A stretch of DNA of 64,000 bases from Eunapius fragilis (GCA_963681505.1 OY811971.1:5245408-5309407); one strand, 5' to 3'. Positions 11,981 through 24,500 are shown, counted from the first letter of the stretch. Made by a program: numbers and translations. The notes: generated by a model from the sequence alone, not told the origin.

Positions 11981-13394
11981 GCTTAGCGGAGGGGAGGGAG
12001 GTACCTGATATGAAACGGGGGGTTGCAACACCCAAACCCCCCCCGGATCCGCCAATGAAAGGTCTTCATGTGTTATCCCTCCCTAAAAAGGTAAACGCAG
12101 GGGCGGATGCAGGATTTCGGAGCGATAGGGGAGGGGGATAGCTAGCTTAGATGCCAAACATTGCGGTTTGTCCCTATAAGAAGGCAAGACCCTATTTCGC
12201 TAGAGCACTTAGATGAATACGTTCCGAGGAGACTCAGTAATAAACTCTTCAGTCCAAAGATTACACAAGATGTGTGCTTAAATGGCCACCTTTCATAGCT
12301 GCACAAGCACAATGTCTGGTGTTGTCTCAACTGCTTGGGATCATGTTGGGCTGAATATATATATAGGGAGAGAAATCTCACACTGGCCTCGAGATTGCAA
12401 CCAATTATAAACAATGTGGGTAGGCGGATAAGGTAGCGTGATTACATGTATATCTCGTGCGCTGCCGGACACTGCCTAACGTGGACATTAATCGATGTCT
12501 GGCTCCATGCATTCTATATATCTTTGGAAGTTTTAAAACAGACATGCAGTAATATTTGACGATCCTTGAAGTCGTAGTTGAAGATGTAAAAGTTATTCTT
12601 ATGACAGCTTTCATTCTTTCTTCTGCTATTTTTAACACGATCACATAAATAAACGCGCAACTGCCGAACACTGCCTATGCTATACCCTAGATCTTGTTCA
12701 AACAACCATGTTTAGGAAACCCCTCCAGTGGACAAACCTTGATAACATTACATTTCATTCACCCTCAGAACCCGCGCATGCAAATACGCTTTCTTAAAAC
12801 GGCGTATGCCGCGACGACTCTATATGGGCTCCTCCCCGAAAAGAGCTACATCATCGTAAAGTCCGCTCAACTCCGAGTACATCTGGATATTAAAACTTAG
12901 CTGTCACTTGCAACTGATGCTGACGCTGTAACAGAAGTATTAGCCACCCTAACAATTAATGCTTAGTTGATTTACTGTACGACGTAACGGAACCGATTTC
13001 TAAATACCTATTATGTGGACACAGGAAGAGATAGTAGCCCATGCAATTAACAACAATGATTTCTACTACATTGCTTAGTTACTAGTTGCTAAGCAAGTGC
13101 AGTATTAGAAATCATTGCCGCTGCAAGCGGCTCCTGTTGTCGTAGAAAGCCCTTTAAATTGAGGAAGGTCTCGGTATGCATACATTAATCATGCACGATT
13201 GGATAAAGAAAGCAATGTACTACACATGTAAAAGGCAGGACGCATTTCTGTTGGAATTCCCTAGCTAATTAATTCACTGCCAAGATCGAGATATACTCGG
13301 CTTTTGATAACGCAAGTTGTTCAACTTGTTCAGCACTAGAATCAGCTAGTTGTAGTCATTACACGAATTACATAAACCTTACGGAGACCAGATT

Positions 13395-13840
13395 ATATAT
13401 TATTAATATCTCCGCGGAGACCGACAACTACTATACAATGTCCAAATTAATCGAGTCTGTACTATACATGCTGTGGTCACCAAGTGGTGCGCTTCACAGC
13501 TAGGGTTAACATACAACATTTGATACCCCTGCCTATGACATGTACCAACTCTGCCTCTCTTAAATGCAGTCCCCAGCCTGCACTTACTATATACAACAGG
13601 GGGATGCAACAATAAAATTTATACGCTCACCACGATATCGATGTTCGGGCTTTCGTTTCGCTGCATTCGAGGGAGCGCTCCAATTCAGTCAGTCTGCATA
13701 CGGTTCCTATGGGTTATCTAATGTATGCATGTTACTTATATAACTCACATTTCTTGGGAATTAGATTAATAACCTTTTACGGAAAGCGATTGGGAACCCC
13801 ACAGAACCGCATTAGGAAATGCGTAGTAGATCGATAAATT
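13395..13840. repeat. dispersed direct repeat, copy 2 of about 0.4 kb
   Basis: Second copy of the segment at 11225-11665, same orientation, with small indels. From 12142 to 13395 no gene or RNA was recognised. The sequence is AT-rich with no ORF that resembles a known protein. Confidence 0.8.
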
Positions 13841-13995
13841 TAGACCGGCTTAGAACGCATGCATACATCTTAGGGACCGCGTAGACATTCTTAGATGTTT
13901 TACTACCCATGATTAACAACCTCGTAGCTCACGGAGTGCACATCTCCATAGAAATGTACGGTGGCCCGGTAGGTTGCGCTATTTGTTACGTGCAC

Positions 13996-14020
13996 TTATG
14001 CACCTATCAATGGTAACTGC

Positions 14021-14058
<38 letters not shown>

Positions 14059-14543
14059 GGACATATAGGGGATTAATGGGGGATTTGACCGGCTAATCAG
14101 GTTATTGCGGTGCGCATTTGACTGTACACGGTGATTTGACCTCGACCGCGGAAAATGAATTTTAATCGTATAACAGCTTGTGACCTCCCCCTATCGGCGT
14201 GTTTTGCAGCTCAAAACTTGTGACGACCTTGGCACATTCACGGTAGGTACGCAACATCATACCTAGCCTGTACCTCACCGGATACAAGAACATGCGCTTT
14301 ACCAAACTGCTAGTACAATTATAACTACAACTCTTATAGCGGCACAATATCAGCTGTATACCTACAAAAGCTAACGCGCGTTCGTTTTGAATAGCAGGAA
14401 TGAAACCGTAGGTTATAAAAGGTATCAAACATGTAACGGGACTGGGTCGAGGAGGGGTCATTTGACCAGTTATTATAATTAGTCCCCAACAGTGCATGGG
14501 GCATTTGATTTAATAAATGTCAAATCTCCCATATGTCCCGGAT

Positions 14544-14580
<37 letters not shown>

Positions 14581-14592
14581 GATAGGTGCATT
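13996..14592. mobile_element. fold-back element whose inverted termini contain long C/G runs
   Basis: The left arm reads TTATGCACCTATCAA (13996-14010), a short spacer, about 32 C, then TCCGGGACATATAGGGGAT. The right arm is its reverse complement: ATCTCCCATATGTCCCGGAT, about 36 G, then TTGATAGGTGCAT. The interior (about 0.45 kb) has no credible ORF and itself shows weak inverted similarity. This fits a non-autonomous TIR element with homopolymers inside the inverted repeats. The superfamily is not assigned. Confidence 0.7.
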
Positions 14593-14604
14593 ATATTAGC
14601 CGTT

Positions 14605-14705
14605 TTGCGGTCATATATACAGACCCCTGATTTGCGGTCGTACAGACCCGGTCGTACAAACCCCTGATTTGCGGTCGTACAGACCCCTGATTTGCGGCCG
14701 TACAT
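14605..14705. repeat. short imperfect tandem repeat
   Basis: About four copies of a unit near CCCTGATTTGCGGTCGTACAG, some partial. No gene is seen in 14593-15188 apart from the diverged 3' flank of channel copy 2. Confidence 0.7.
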
Positions 14706-15188
14706 ATTCTGGATTTGGGCCCCCGAGACGCTTTAGAGAACTGATCTGTGAGTCTGAAAAGCTTTGCGGCGCTCATGCGTATATGCTTGGCCTGGCGCTA
14801 GCGGCGGTTGGGATCCCGGATTCATAATTTCTTTAGCAGCTGAACTTGTTTATAACGTATGTTACGTATCGACCGCATTATAATCGCATTCCCCAGAACG
14901 ACTTCGGTTAACTTCGACGCCAGGCTTTCATTATACAACATGTATGTTGAATTGGAACTAGTGCAGCAGGCTGTAGTAAAAGTACTACAAACACTTATCA
15001 AGTTTTAATATTGCATAACTATAATTTCGCTCTATGATATGGTGCACATGTATATCATACTATTTTTAAAACACGAGGGGTTTGATGTTGAATTTACGGC
15101 ATTATCTAAGGTTATTAATTATATGATTTCATTTGATATGTTGGAGCTCATCAAGCAGATGCTGAAGCTTCATTGGCAGTCTTCACCT

Positions 15189-18100
15189 TCAGTCGTCTTT
15201 TTCGTTGTACAAGAACCATTCATCATTCTTCTTCCTGTATTCGCTCTCCATACGTCTGAAGCTCATGAGATCTAGTTTCTTGGTATCCACATCATATTGC
15301 TTCAGTTCTTGTTTGAAGCATGGGAAGACAATGTCCAGATAAAGGATGAATTTCACCTGCAATGCCAAAATAACTGGTTTTTTTAATTTGTTGAATCCCC
15401 TCTATCTTACATGGGACAGTGTCCAGCTAAGTCACCCTTATGGTACTTCTTCAAAATTTCCAGAACAAGCAATAGAAAAGTAACGCTCGCATTGAAATGT
15501 ATGGCTAATTATAAATTCAGTGCCCAATAACTTTGTGATGGATAGTCCGATTTAGGATGCGTAAGGACCATTTGACAGAATCTCATGGGTGTTGTATATG
15601 GGACAGTGTCCAGCAGAATCACCCTTCTGGCTAGTTTTTCAAGTTTTCAAATTTTTTGATTTTCCTTGAACACTCATGAGCTTCTATCAAATGGTCTTAG
15701 GCACTGAATTTATAATTAGCCGTAGATTTCAATGCGAGCGTTACTTTTCTTTTGCTTGTTCTGCAAATTTTGAAAAAGTACCGTAAGGGTGATTTAGCTG
15801 GACACTGTCCCATATATAATATATATATATATATTATATATACATATAATATATATAATTATAATTATATAAGTATATATGCATGTATGTATATTGCATA
15901 CACTGTTGAGTTGGATTTATTCTAGACAGCTGATACAGCGCTTGCTTTGTGAGATATCCTTGTGGAGCGCATACACTAAATATACTAGAAACTTGAAAAC
16001 TGTTCATTAAATTACTGTATTCGCAGTATTTCTACAAACACTTCGACTAACTCGTAACAGAGTGGATTGCAATAAAATAATTTTTGTTAAGTATACTAAA
16101 TCAAATAGAAGAATTCACATGCAATAATCAGACCTACCCTCCACTGCCAAGGATTAAATCAGATATTACAGGTGCAACAGAAGACTATTTTATTGATTTT
16201 TAAGAGTTATTGACTAACTTAGAGCATATTGCACACAGAGGTAATGAACTTGGAAATACTGCTTACCTGATTAGCTTTATTTATCAGGTGTGCATTACTC
16301 AGTGCATCAAGGGCATCTCCAGTACTTAAACCAATCTGAGCAGGTAACAGTCATGAGTGTGGTTATGCATAGCATAGGAAGTGTGCAACGTACCAACATA
16401 TTGGTGAACAACACTGTCACCACCACTGTGAACAGGGTGAACAGGATGATGCCCATGGCTGGATATGCTACTGAACCACCCACAAAGGTGGTGTCAAATC
16501 CAGGTGTGCCAAAATACGTGCTCAACAATGACCATCCAGGGACAGAAAATGCTGTAGATTCGTACATCTGACAAGAAAAGTAACAATTCAGTGAATGCAT
16601 TCAGATTAATGTTCTTACTGCAGTTTGAACGAGTAGCATGTAGAATGGAAAACCAAATGTTGCTGTTAGCAGTATTGGAAGGAAGACAAGTTTTAAGTAG
16701 CGACCACACACTGTCAACAGTAGAGTTGTGTAGGCACCAATTGATCCAAGTGGAAATTCTTTTAACATCACAATTGAATTGAACCAAGCACATGAGACAA
16801 CAGCAGCTCCAAATTGCCACATTCCTGCAGATGCGCACCACTGATTACTGCCAAATAGTGTGGCAATAAACACAATTGCTCCGATGAAGACAAATAGTTG
16901 AAGATAGTTTTCCCAATTTTTAATGTAACCAATCCGTAGTACATACAGCTGTTGTGCTTCAATCACAATGTGCAGAAGTGATAAGAGAATTAGAATTCCT
17001 CCCACTCCATACAGACTGTGCAAATTTACATTTCTTCCTGCAACATCTGTTTTATTTTTTAGACCATTAAACACATATTCGATTCCACTGTAGCACTTAC
17101 ATAGACTGCTGTTGCCACTGTTATTGACGCTACCAGAAGTGTTATTGCTTCCACTCATATTCAATGGCACACCTTTGTCATTAAGAATGCAATTACATAC
17201 AATGATACATAAAGAAGATAGAATAAAATAAAAGAATTCAATGATGAATGTTTACTCTTTGCTAGTAACTGTTAAAAGAACTCACATGCAATGCTGTCTG
17301 CAGGTCGTGGAACAATCAATGAAAATGCTGTTAATAATGCCAAATAGATCCAATATGTAGCCAGTATCATTATGTAAAATGCCAATGTCGTCCTGCTTCT
17401 CCATTTCCTCTCTATCCAGCTCATTATTAATTTATGACTTAACATTTCAAACCTCTTATTTTTGATCTACAGCAAATAATTTGGTATGCAGTGATATCTC
17501 CTTACGCACATCTACATACCACACAACTGAGGACATGATCTGGCTTAGTATGAATCCGCTTGTGTGGCTTGGTATCTAGAATCCTCTTGTGTTCATCTTT
17601 CATCCATTGTGCCTCCAAATCATCAATATACTCATAATCATAAATATAAAATCCATTTCCTAATGGGTTATGGACATGTTCATTCCATACGTCTGCAAGT
17701 TGTCTATGTACCTTTTGAAAAGGGTTCATGAACACAGAAATCAAGAAATTGTTCAGCCATGTCTGTCGAGTTTCAAATTTGGTTACATTATACTTGACCT
17801 CAATAAAAGCAGTCAAAACCTACCAGGCATGTGTTCAATAAGCATTCTTAAAGGCGTTGTGAAGGTGTGCATGAAAGTGTGTCCATTAAAGGTTGTGCCT
17901 TTGTTACTGTCACCACACAACTGAAAGAGTGACTCTCTTTTGATGGTCGCAGATGCAATCAGGTTTAAAAGGACCTTTACAACTCCTCTGCATAATAGAA
18001 AGATATCATAAATCAAATGTCATCATCTTGGGTACAAACGGCAGCAACATACTTGTGTTTTCTTTCAATAGCAACCATTAAGCAGTTGTACCCTCTCTGA

Positions 18101-21100
18101 TCTCTCTCTTGGAGGTCTGCATGTGCTTCTACCAATAACTTGACACATTTGCTGTATCCTCGACTTGCAGCAATCAAAAGGGGAGATCCCTTAAAAGGGA
18201 TGAAAGAAGAAACAATGTCATAGTGTGATCCACTATCAAATTATTGATGTTGCTTGAATTGCAATCCAATTACTTAAATTATGCATGATTTTTGGATCCA
18301 ACTAACTGCCCTAAACAAACTCTTTTTTTTTTCATCTTCTTAGTTACTTTCAATTACCTGACTGCACGTATTTGGATCAGTCTGCTTGGAAATCATAAAT
18401 TCCAGTGCTACATTATTTCCTGTTGCTGAAGCGTCATAAAGGGCTTCATTTCTGCTCAAATAAGAATCATTATATGTAATACATTTATTCACAGAAATGT
18501 ACCTTTGTTGAGTGCTTAGCTTGTCATAGTAAAAGTCTCTAGAGACAGTTATTCCCAACCAGCATGCCTGAAGCAATCCATTGATACGATTGTACTCACC
18601 GCTCACTGCACATATGGAATCTATTAACTTTAATATTCTGCCAAAAGTGTGATATATAAACTCCAGTGGAAATGTGTCACATTTCTGCTTACTCGATGTC
18701 ACCACTCTTTATTGCACAGATCAACAGCTCTTTAGACCAATTAGGTCTAAACCTATCGCAGATTGTCTGTAGAAACAGGCAATGCATGCTAAAATGTCCA
18801 GAAAACACATCTTGCTCACTTTAATAGTCAATAGGTTGCCAGTCTGGACAGCTGCTATCAGCAGATCATCTAACTCGCATGTCTCAAGTGTCAGTATTTC
18901 CCATTCTGCAGGCTCCTGTCCATCAATGAAATCTCCACCATGACTGTCATTACCAAGGTGACTAAGGATATACTTCACTACTTCTCTTTTCCTTTTAGAT
19001 GCAGCAGCCATCAAAGGTATTTTACCATCTACATCACGCTTGCTGAGATCTGCTTTCCTGTCATATAAAGTTACAGACATGACGTACGTTCAATCTTGCA
19101 AACCCCCCCCCCCCCCCCCCCACCCACCCACTCCCGAAATTAAGCACGAATAGTGCTCACATTTCTAGTAGTGCTGCCACGATATCCACCACACCCATTT
19201 CTGCTCCAATATGCAATGCCGTTCTTTGTTTTGAGTCAGTCTCCAGAGTGAGTTCCCATCTGCGTTCTAAAACCTTTCTGGTTATAGGTTTATTGCCTGT
19301 TAGCAGCAAAGCATGGACGGGATTTCTTCGAAAGCGAAGAACGCTTTCATCTATGCACTGCCTATTCACAAACTTGTCAAAAATATGGTCAATCAGCATG
19401 TTACACTTGTCATCTGGAAGAACACTGAACAACCAGGATAGGTAATTTGTCGTACCAATTCTACAGAATTCTAACAGGTATGGAGGTAGATTATTTGTAT
19501 CACATCCTTCGGCTAAGAAGTCAGCCCCTATCTGAATAAGTAACTTTGCGATTTTCTGTTGTCTCAAGTTAAATGCCATGTAGCAAACGCTGTGGTGGAG
19601 AGATTGACCTTCTTGAACTACTGAATTCAATTGAGGGCATAATGAGTAATGAAATTCTCGTATTTCAGGTGTGGTTTTGTTCAGTTGCTGAGCGCAGAAT
19701 GTGTGAATCATATCCTTCACCTGCTCATAGTCTAATTGATCGTAACATTTACACTCTTCCAGTTCCTTGTCAGTTTTACGGCCACGATCTTTTTTGAAAT
19801 CGTTGCAATAAGCTACCACTTCGTCGTGATTCGGGCATGGGAGAAAAGCCTGCACGTGATCACCATTAGCTTCATTGCCATCAGGAACACAAGTGTCGGT
19901 GGGTCGATCCACTAATGTCTCATGCTGGTGAAATTCACACCCAGACAGTATTGCATAGCAGTGGGTTATGGCCTGAAACAATGGGCTACCTTCTGCACTA
20001 CTGTGTGAAAGGATACCTGAAAAGAGCGGGGATATACAAGCGCAGTAAACTGCACTAATATTTTGGTACACTTGCTCTTAAGCACATTACACTACAGGAT
20101 TTGATCGCACACGTCTCGCGTAGCTACACCCTCGCGTTTTTGCCGACGGTCTGTGTTACCCATTACGAGCTGAGGAACATAATTGCATAATTGAATTCCT
20201 TACACTGTGAGGAAACTTTAATAACCCTATTTTCAACTAAAATTAAAACTTTAATTTCATTGCAAGAGTCAGCGATATATCATATATATGTCGCTATATT
20301 ATTTTCCGGTCATATCAGTACAGAAACGTGCATGGAATAACGGTACAATTGGACGGAGATAGACTGAAAAATTCTGCAGGTTCAAGGCCATACACGCTGC
20401 CGTACTGCGTACACACCGTAAATTATCTGTCCCGCCCCCATTAAAATAAAGTAGCTCGTACCTAAACGTGTAATCGCCAATGCTTATTTCGTAGGAGTAC
20501 TGACATGGGTATTTTGTGGGGGAGGTGGCTACTTGTATAGCGACAAAATTACAACGCGAACCCCACTTGGTATTTTTTACCCAGCCGTTCTGGCGGTTAC
20601 ATCACTCATGCCGTTTACCAAGGGCCCAGTTGGGTAGCAAAATGTCTGCAGGATGATCGTGAGGTTGCTACCCATCTCCACCTTCACGCTCAAGTGGGCT
20701 CTATGTGGTATAGGCTCAACCTGCAATGTTTAGTGAGGGCAAATGCGACAGCAATCCTCTCCAATGCAGGTGGATCCCTTCTTAAACTTTAACTGCTATA
20801 TGTTATATATTGGTGTGCATTGTCATTTATAGTCCTTTTTGTTTAACAGTTTAAAAAAATCGAAGAATATAATTAAAAAGCATCGCGATTATTTACTCAT
20901 ATCGCGATATAGACGATATCGGCAAAAGACCATATTGCGGCAGCGCTGTATCTAGCGACTTGTAAATAGCGCCTGCAGGTGTATCGCGCTTGATTTAATG
21001 CAGTTCATATTCGCGTATTAAATTATAGATTTGGGACACAGGCAGCTATAGAAACTATGGGTAATTTATAGTTTTATTAATCCGTTTGTCTCCTAAATTA

Positions 21101-21772
21101 TTAATTTCAGCTCCCTCTCAGCAAAAAACGCTTATATTCTGGTACATAAGGTTAACATTTTGTACTAACAAATCAATGGAGAATCGATTCGACGGATTTA
21201 GTGGCCCCTCTATTAGACGCTTCGGGGGAAAAAACGCTCAAGTTTGAGAAGTATCTATAGCCATGCGCATGCGTACCTCTCGTGTAACACAAATATGGGG
21301 GACTGCGGACACTATCATTAACCCACGGGTCTTGTGACAACGTTATTATCACTATAATGCATTATCGATATATATAGTAGTGCTTCAAGGTCATGCAAGT
21401 TAGCGTGTCTTACTAGCTCCCTTTTTAATGAGCACCTCTGTCATAGTTTTGTTCTTGCAGCACAGCGAAAACGCCAATAGAGTCATTTTGTATTGCTGGC
21501 CGTGATCAGTTTTTGCAACAGTCACATCCAAGGGGTGAGTAATCCTACATGCTTCGGCTTTCCTCATAAGGCTCTGAACTAGGCTCTCCAGCACATTTAC
21601 GTCTTCAAGTGCACCCGAGGCTTGCTACACGAATGAATAGCATGCTCACGTGCCGGCGCCACATACACACCACATGCGTACAATGCCTCACCTGTAACTT
21701 GTCAAAAGCATCTTTGAATCTTTGGCCGCATTGTTCCAATTGCAACAGCTCTTGCTGTTGTAATGTATCCAT
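15189..21772 (-). CDS. TRPA-like ankyrin-repeat ion channel, copy 2 (truncated C-terminal tail)
   Basis: Tandem paralog of the gene at 1426-9437, with the same exon order: 21772-21692 (ATG), 21624-21414, 20016-19161, 19057-18820, 18766-18693, 18637-18505, 18451-18358, 18189-18053, 17987-17824, about 17798-17520, 17454-17286, 17172-16619, 16567-16394, 16335-16267, 15356-15189. Ankyrin-like units come first (TALHIGAEMGVVDIVAALLE; GSPLLIAASRGYSKCVKLL), then S1 (LSHKLIMSWIERKW), S2-S5, the pore/S6 exon and the post-S6 helix (IGLSTGDALDAL). The S1-S2 loop is open here, unlike copy 1, and carries several N-glycosylation sequons (NMSGSNNTS). In the last exon a 4-bp insertion gives TGA at 15191-15189 after NEKDD, and about 70 bp of the homologous tail is also missing. 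The protein therefore lacks the end of the C-terminal charged region. One exon junction (17824 to 17798) does not keep frame with the obvious sites. The likely role is a membrane cation channel with an ankyrin sensor. Confidence 0.8.
15411..15813. mobile_element. fold-back MITE with about 115-bp inverted termini, in the last intron of channel copy 2
   Basis: Starts ATGGGACAGTGTCCAGC (15411) and ends with the reverse complement GCTGGACACTGTCCCAT (15797-15813). The arms pair over roughly 115 bp, including GTAACGCTCGCATTGAAAT and its complement. A third copy of the tip (ATGGGACAGTGTCCAGC at about 15598-15614) lies inside. There is no ORF. Channel copy 1 lacks it at the matching place, so it arrived after the duplication or was lost from copy 1. 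It is followed by an AT-rich microsatellite (about 15814-15880). Confidence 0.85.
19105..19124. repeat. C run at a conserved intron position of the channel genes
   Basis: About 18 C in the intron between ankyrin exons 3 and 4 of copy 2. Copy 1 has a shorter C run (about 5634-5644) at the matching place, so the tract predates the duplication. Confidence 0.8.
20480..20790 (+). pseudogene. C-terminal tail fragment of a non-LTR retrotransposon in intron 2 of channel copy 2
   Basis: Plus-strand reading around 20650-20770 gives ATHLHLHAQVGSMWYRLNL then LVRANATAILSNAG. This matches the tail pattern of the family found elsewhere here (QRL..LVRANA.A.LSR). It is short and broken. It occupies the same intron as the relic at 6.9-7.1 kb in copy 1, but the two look like different insertions. 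Confidence 0.45.
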
Positions 21773-24340
21773 TCGCTAGAGTTGTTAAAAATGATTCGCA
21801 TAAGGGTTATAGTAATTAACAATGCAGTTTCTGGTACCGCTATATGCAATAAAAGTCCCCTCCATTTGAATCGCTATACATTCCGATCGTGTAATGCTAC
21901 CGACCGACTAACTGCAGCACATCCTACCACATTATTTCTCTGTGGCATGTCTTATTCTGTCCCTTAGGTCTTTCCGTACAGTTCATAAAAGGGTGCTACT
22001 TCTAGGGTTAAAACATAACTTACGCAGTAGCATCCTAATCGCTTCAGTATATAGGCAGAACTGAAGAGTAACGCATTCGGGGCGGACGTACGAGGGGCGT
22101 GGCAGGAGAGGAGTTTAGATAAATTATTCAGAATAATCAATGCAAATAACCTAATTGAAATAATACTATAGAAGGGGGGCCCCCCCTGGATTCCTTACTA
22201 ACTTACATTGTAACCATCTCGAAAGGTTAACAGCGCATTATTGTCACTTGTGCTGAAACGGTTTACTACGTTCGAATTTCGACTAGTTCGATGGGGCCTG
22301 TCAGTGACTGTCACACAATGAATGGTTCCCCCAATGATCGCGGACCATCATGGAAAATGCAGATGGTCCCATGGTACCACCTGTGGCGCTGTGAACAATC
22401 CCAATCCATGGTGCCATAGATGGTCCCCCGCCCACCACCACCCCCCACCCACCACCCACAAATAAAGGATGAAAGAATAATAATGTGATCACACCATTAT
22501 TGCAATCATAGACTATGGCGCAGTGCCCCCAATAAAAACTATAGTCTAAGACTATTATAATTGATCCATCTGTTTTTCTCGAGTCGTATATATAAATAAT
22601 TACCATAGTGCCGTTTTTGTAGTGCACAATTGTTCAAAACAAACCTCTTAATTTGCATTGATACTTTTTTTTTTCCAAATGCAAATGTATAATACAAATT
22701 AATACGATACAATTAGATACCCATTCATATAGTTACAATATAGATAAAGGACAAGAGATTTTTAAAAAAACTTATGATGGGGTGACTTTGGAGCCAGTCG
22801 AGCACACGAGGTCAATAGAGCTTTGAAGATGATTTTTTTGTTGATGGTCGATGGTATGAGGACTGCGAGCCTCGAAGACAAACTACATTGTATATATTGC
22901 CGAACGTAGAACAGAGCGGTATATACCCCTTCCCTTGTTAATGAGCGGAATGAGGGCATCTGTGATGAGCTGTACGTAATCGAGTTTGTCACAATCTTCT
23001 TCCTATTTTGCTACTATATTCTCTGCTCCTTTAAAAATGCTAATTGAGAAATGGATAAGTGCACGGATATGTCTTTTAACATGTAAGGGCATTTTAAAAG
23101 GCTTTAACCGCGATGTGTTTGCATCTATTAGGAGAGATATATGTGTCATCCATTGTTCGAACCGCTTTTGTCGGATGTTAACCGCGGTTAATACCCTTGT
23201 TTAACGGCAGATGTATAACTATGCGAGAATGTCTCCCACCGGGGGAAAAAAAAAAAAACGAAATTGAGAACGACTGATCTTAATAAAAATCATGCGCATC
23301 ATATATGACATATTTTGAAATAAAATTGGTTTATTTCCACCTACCTATACAAGATCAGGGTGAACAGAGTTTTAAAATATTCAAGCAGATTTTGTTAATC
23401 CTGGTTAACAAAATGTTACCGCGTGGGGTTATAACATCGGTCCAATCTACGATGAAGTTATTATTATACAGGCCGGCTCGAAAAGGATAAGGGGGACCAT
23501 ACGTAGGAAATGAGAGGACACAGAATGGATACCGATCTAACAGCAAACAATCGTTGAACCTGCAAGCCAAGGTTCTACGATGATCCCTACATGTACATGC
23601 AGCTAGCTACTCCACCAGTTGTTGATATTGTTTGAAAAGTGAAACAGACCTTTAAAATATAACATAAGAACCAGTTCACATGTTCGCATTCCAAAAAAAT
23701 GTGATATCTGAGGCCTGGCTATAACAGTGGGACAAGCTAGCCTGAGAGTAGTAGAGTCTTTTCTTTTTCGTTTTAAGAGCATCTTTAGACATGTTTCGCA
23801 TCCCTTCTTTGAAGATAAGGGCAACTCTGCTTGCGCTTCTATATAAAATGCTGCATAAGTTTCCTTTCAACATCTGGATACCTTATTCTTTTTAAGGCGA
23901 TTTGTATAAAGAGAATGGATTTGAACACAGTTTCCACAATTTCTACAACTTTTTTCAATGTTAATTGCTTGTCAACTCAACAAATACACGCTGCGAGACA
24001 AATATCTGTGAACCCCTGCATCATTATCTGACTTCCTGAAGTGATTAACCATGCATGCATTCGAGAGCGTCACAAACTGCATTACGTTTTCTAAAAACGA
24101 AACTGGGGGCTTAACATCGGGCATTTTAATTAGGCTTCTTATGTGTCCAGGGTCAAATTTTTTATTCATAACTTTGTTTCAATTACCATGTTCTCAGCTG
24201 CAGCACGCTTCGAGAGTGATGTCATTATTGCATCATTGTATTTTTAAAAACACGCGTAGGGCCGTAAATTCTTCGACCATTTATGGCCCTACGTATGTAT
24301 CAGTTGTGAAACTACCCACGACCACATCTGGGGGATGAAA
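21773..24340. other. no gene recognised; short hairpins only
   Basis: This stretch upstream of channel copy 2 holds no ORF that resembles a protein. A motif GGGGCGGACGTACG at about 22080-22093 matches, inverted, one at about 9015. A perfect-looking hairpin with a 14-bp stem (CGTAGGGCCGTAAA and its complement) lies at about 24255-24292. The promoter of channel copy 2 should be in the first few hundred bases, but no core element stands out. Confidence 0.5.
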
Positions 24341-24396
24341 GGATGAAATTACACTCACCACGCTCACCACGCTGGTTTCGTTTCGCTGCATGTCAA

Positions 24397-24500
24397 AGAG
24401 CTCCGACTCAAGCCAAGAGCTCCGACTCAAGCCAAGAGCTCCGACTCAAGCCAAGAGCTCCGACTCAAGCCAAGAGCTCCGACTCAAGCCAAGAGCTCCG
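24397..24500. repeat. 19-bp tandem repeat, about 5-6 units
   Basis: Units of AGAGCTCCGACTCAAGCCA follow each other with almost no change. The period is not a multiple of three, so the apparent repeat peptide cycles through three frames. From 24500 to 26129 no gene was recognised. Confidence 0.9.

Larger units (their letters stand above)
9590..12035 (-). pseudogene. degenerate non-LTR retrotransposon copy (same family as 41.6 and 52.6 kb)
   Basis: Three pieces in the right order on the minus strand: 11.94-11.78 kb encodes GIGPIAVGETPRRLTGKC (reverse-transcriptase finger region); 10.64-10.0 kb encodes a broken palm with a WYWDDD box followed by VLRALSIIEDLGPSL, matching the box-plus-LGPTLGLFIN seen in the 43.9 kb copy; 9.69-9.59 kb encodes GRLGLALMRANSRAILSRS, the element's C-terminal tail. 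Many stops and frameshifts are present. Roughly 10.7-11.7 kb interrupts it and contains G runs and a repeat shared with 13.4-13.8 kb. No function is expected. Confidence 0.6.

Noticed and set aside
10716..12056. A single hAT-type element bounded by GGGGCGGATG (10716) and GGATCCGCCAATG (12056)
   Set aside because: The two tips are only partly complementary and a second identical-looking left tip occurs at 12098, so the pairing is ambiguous.
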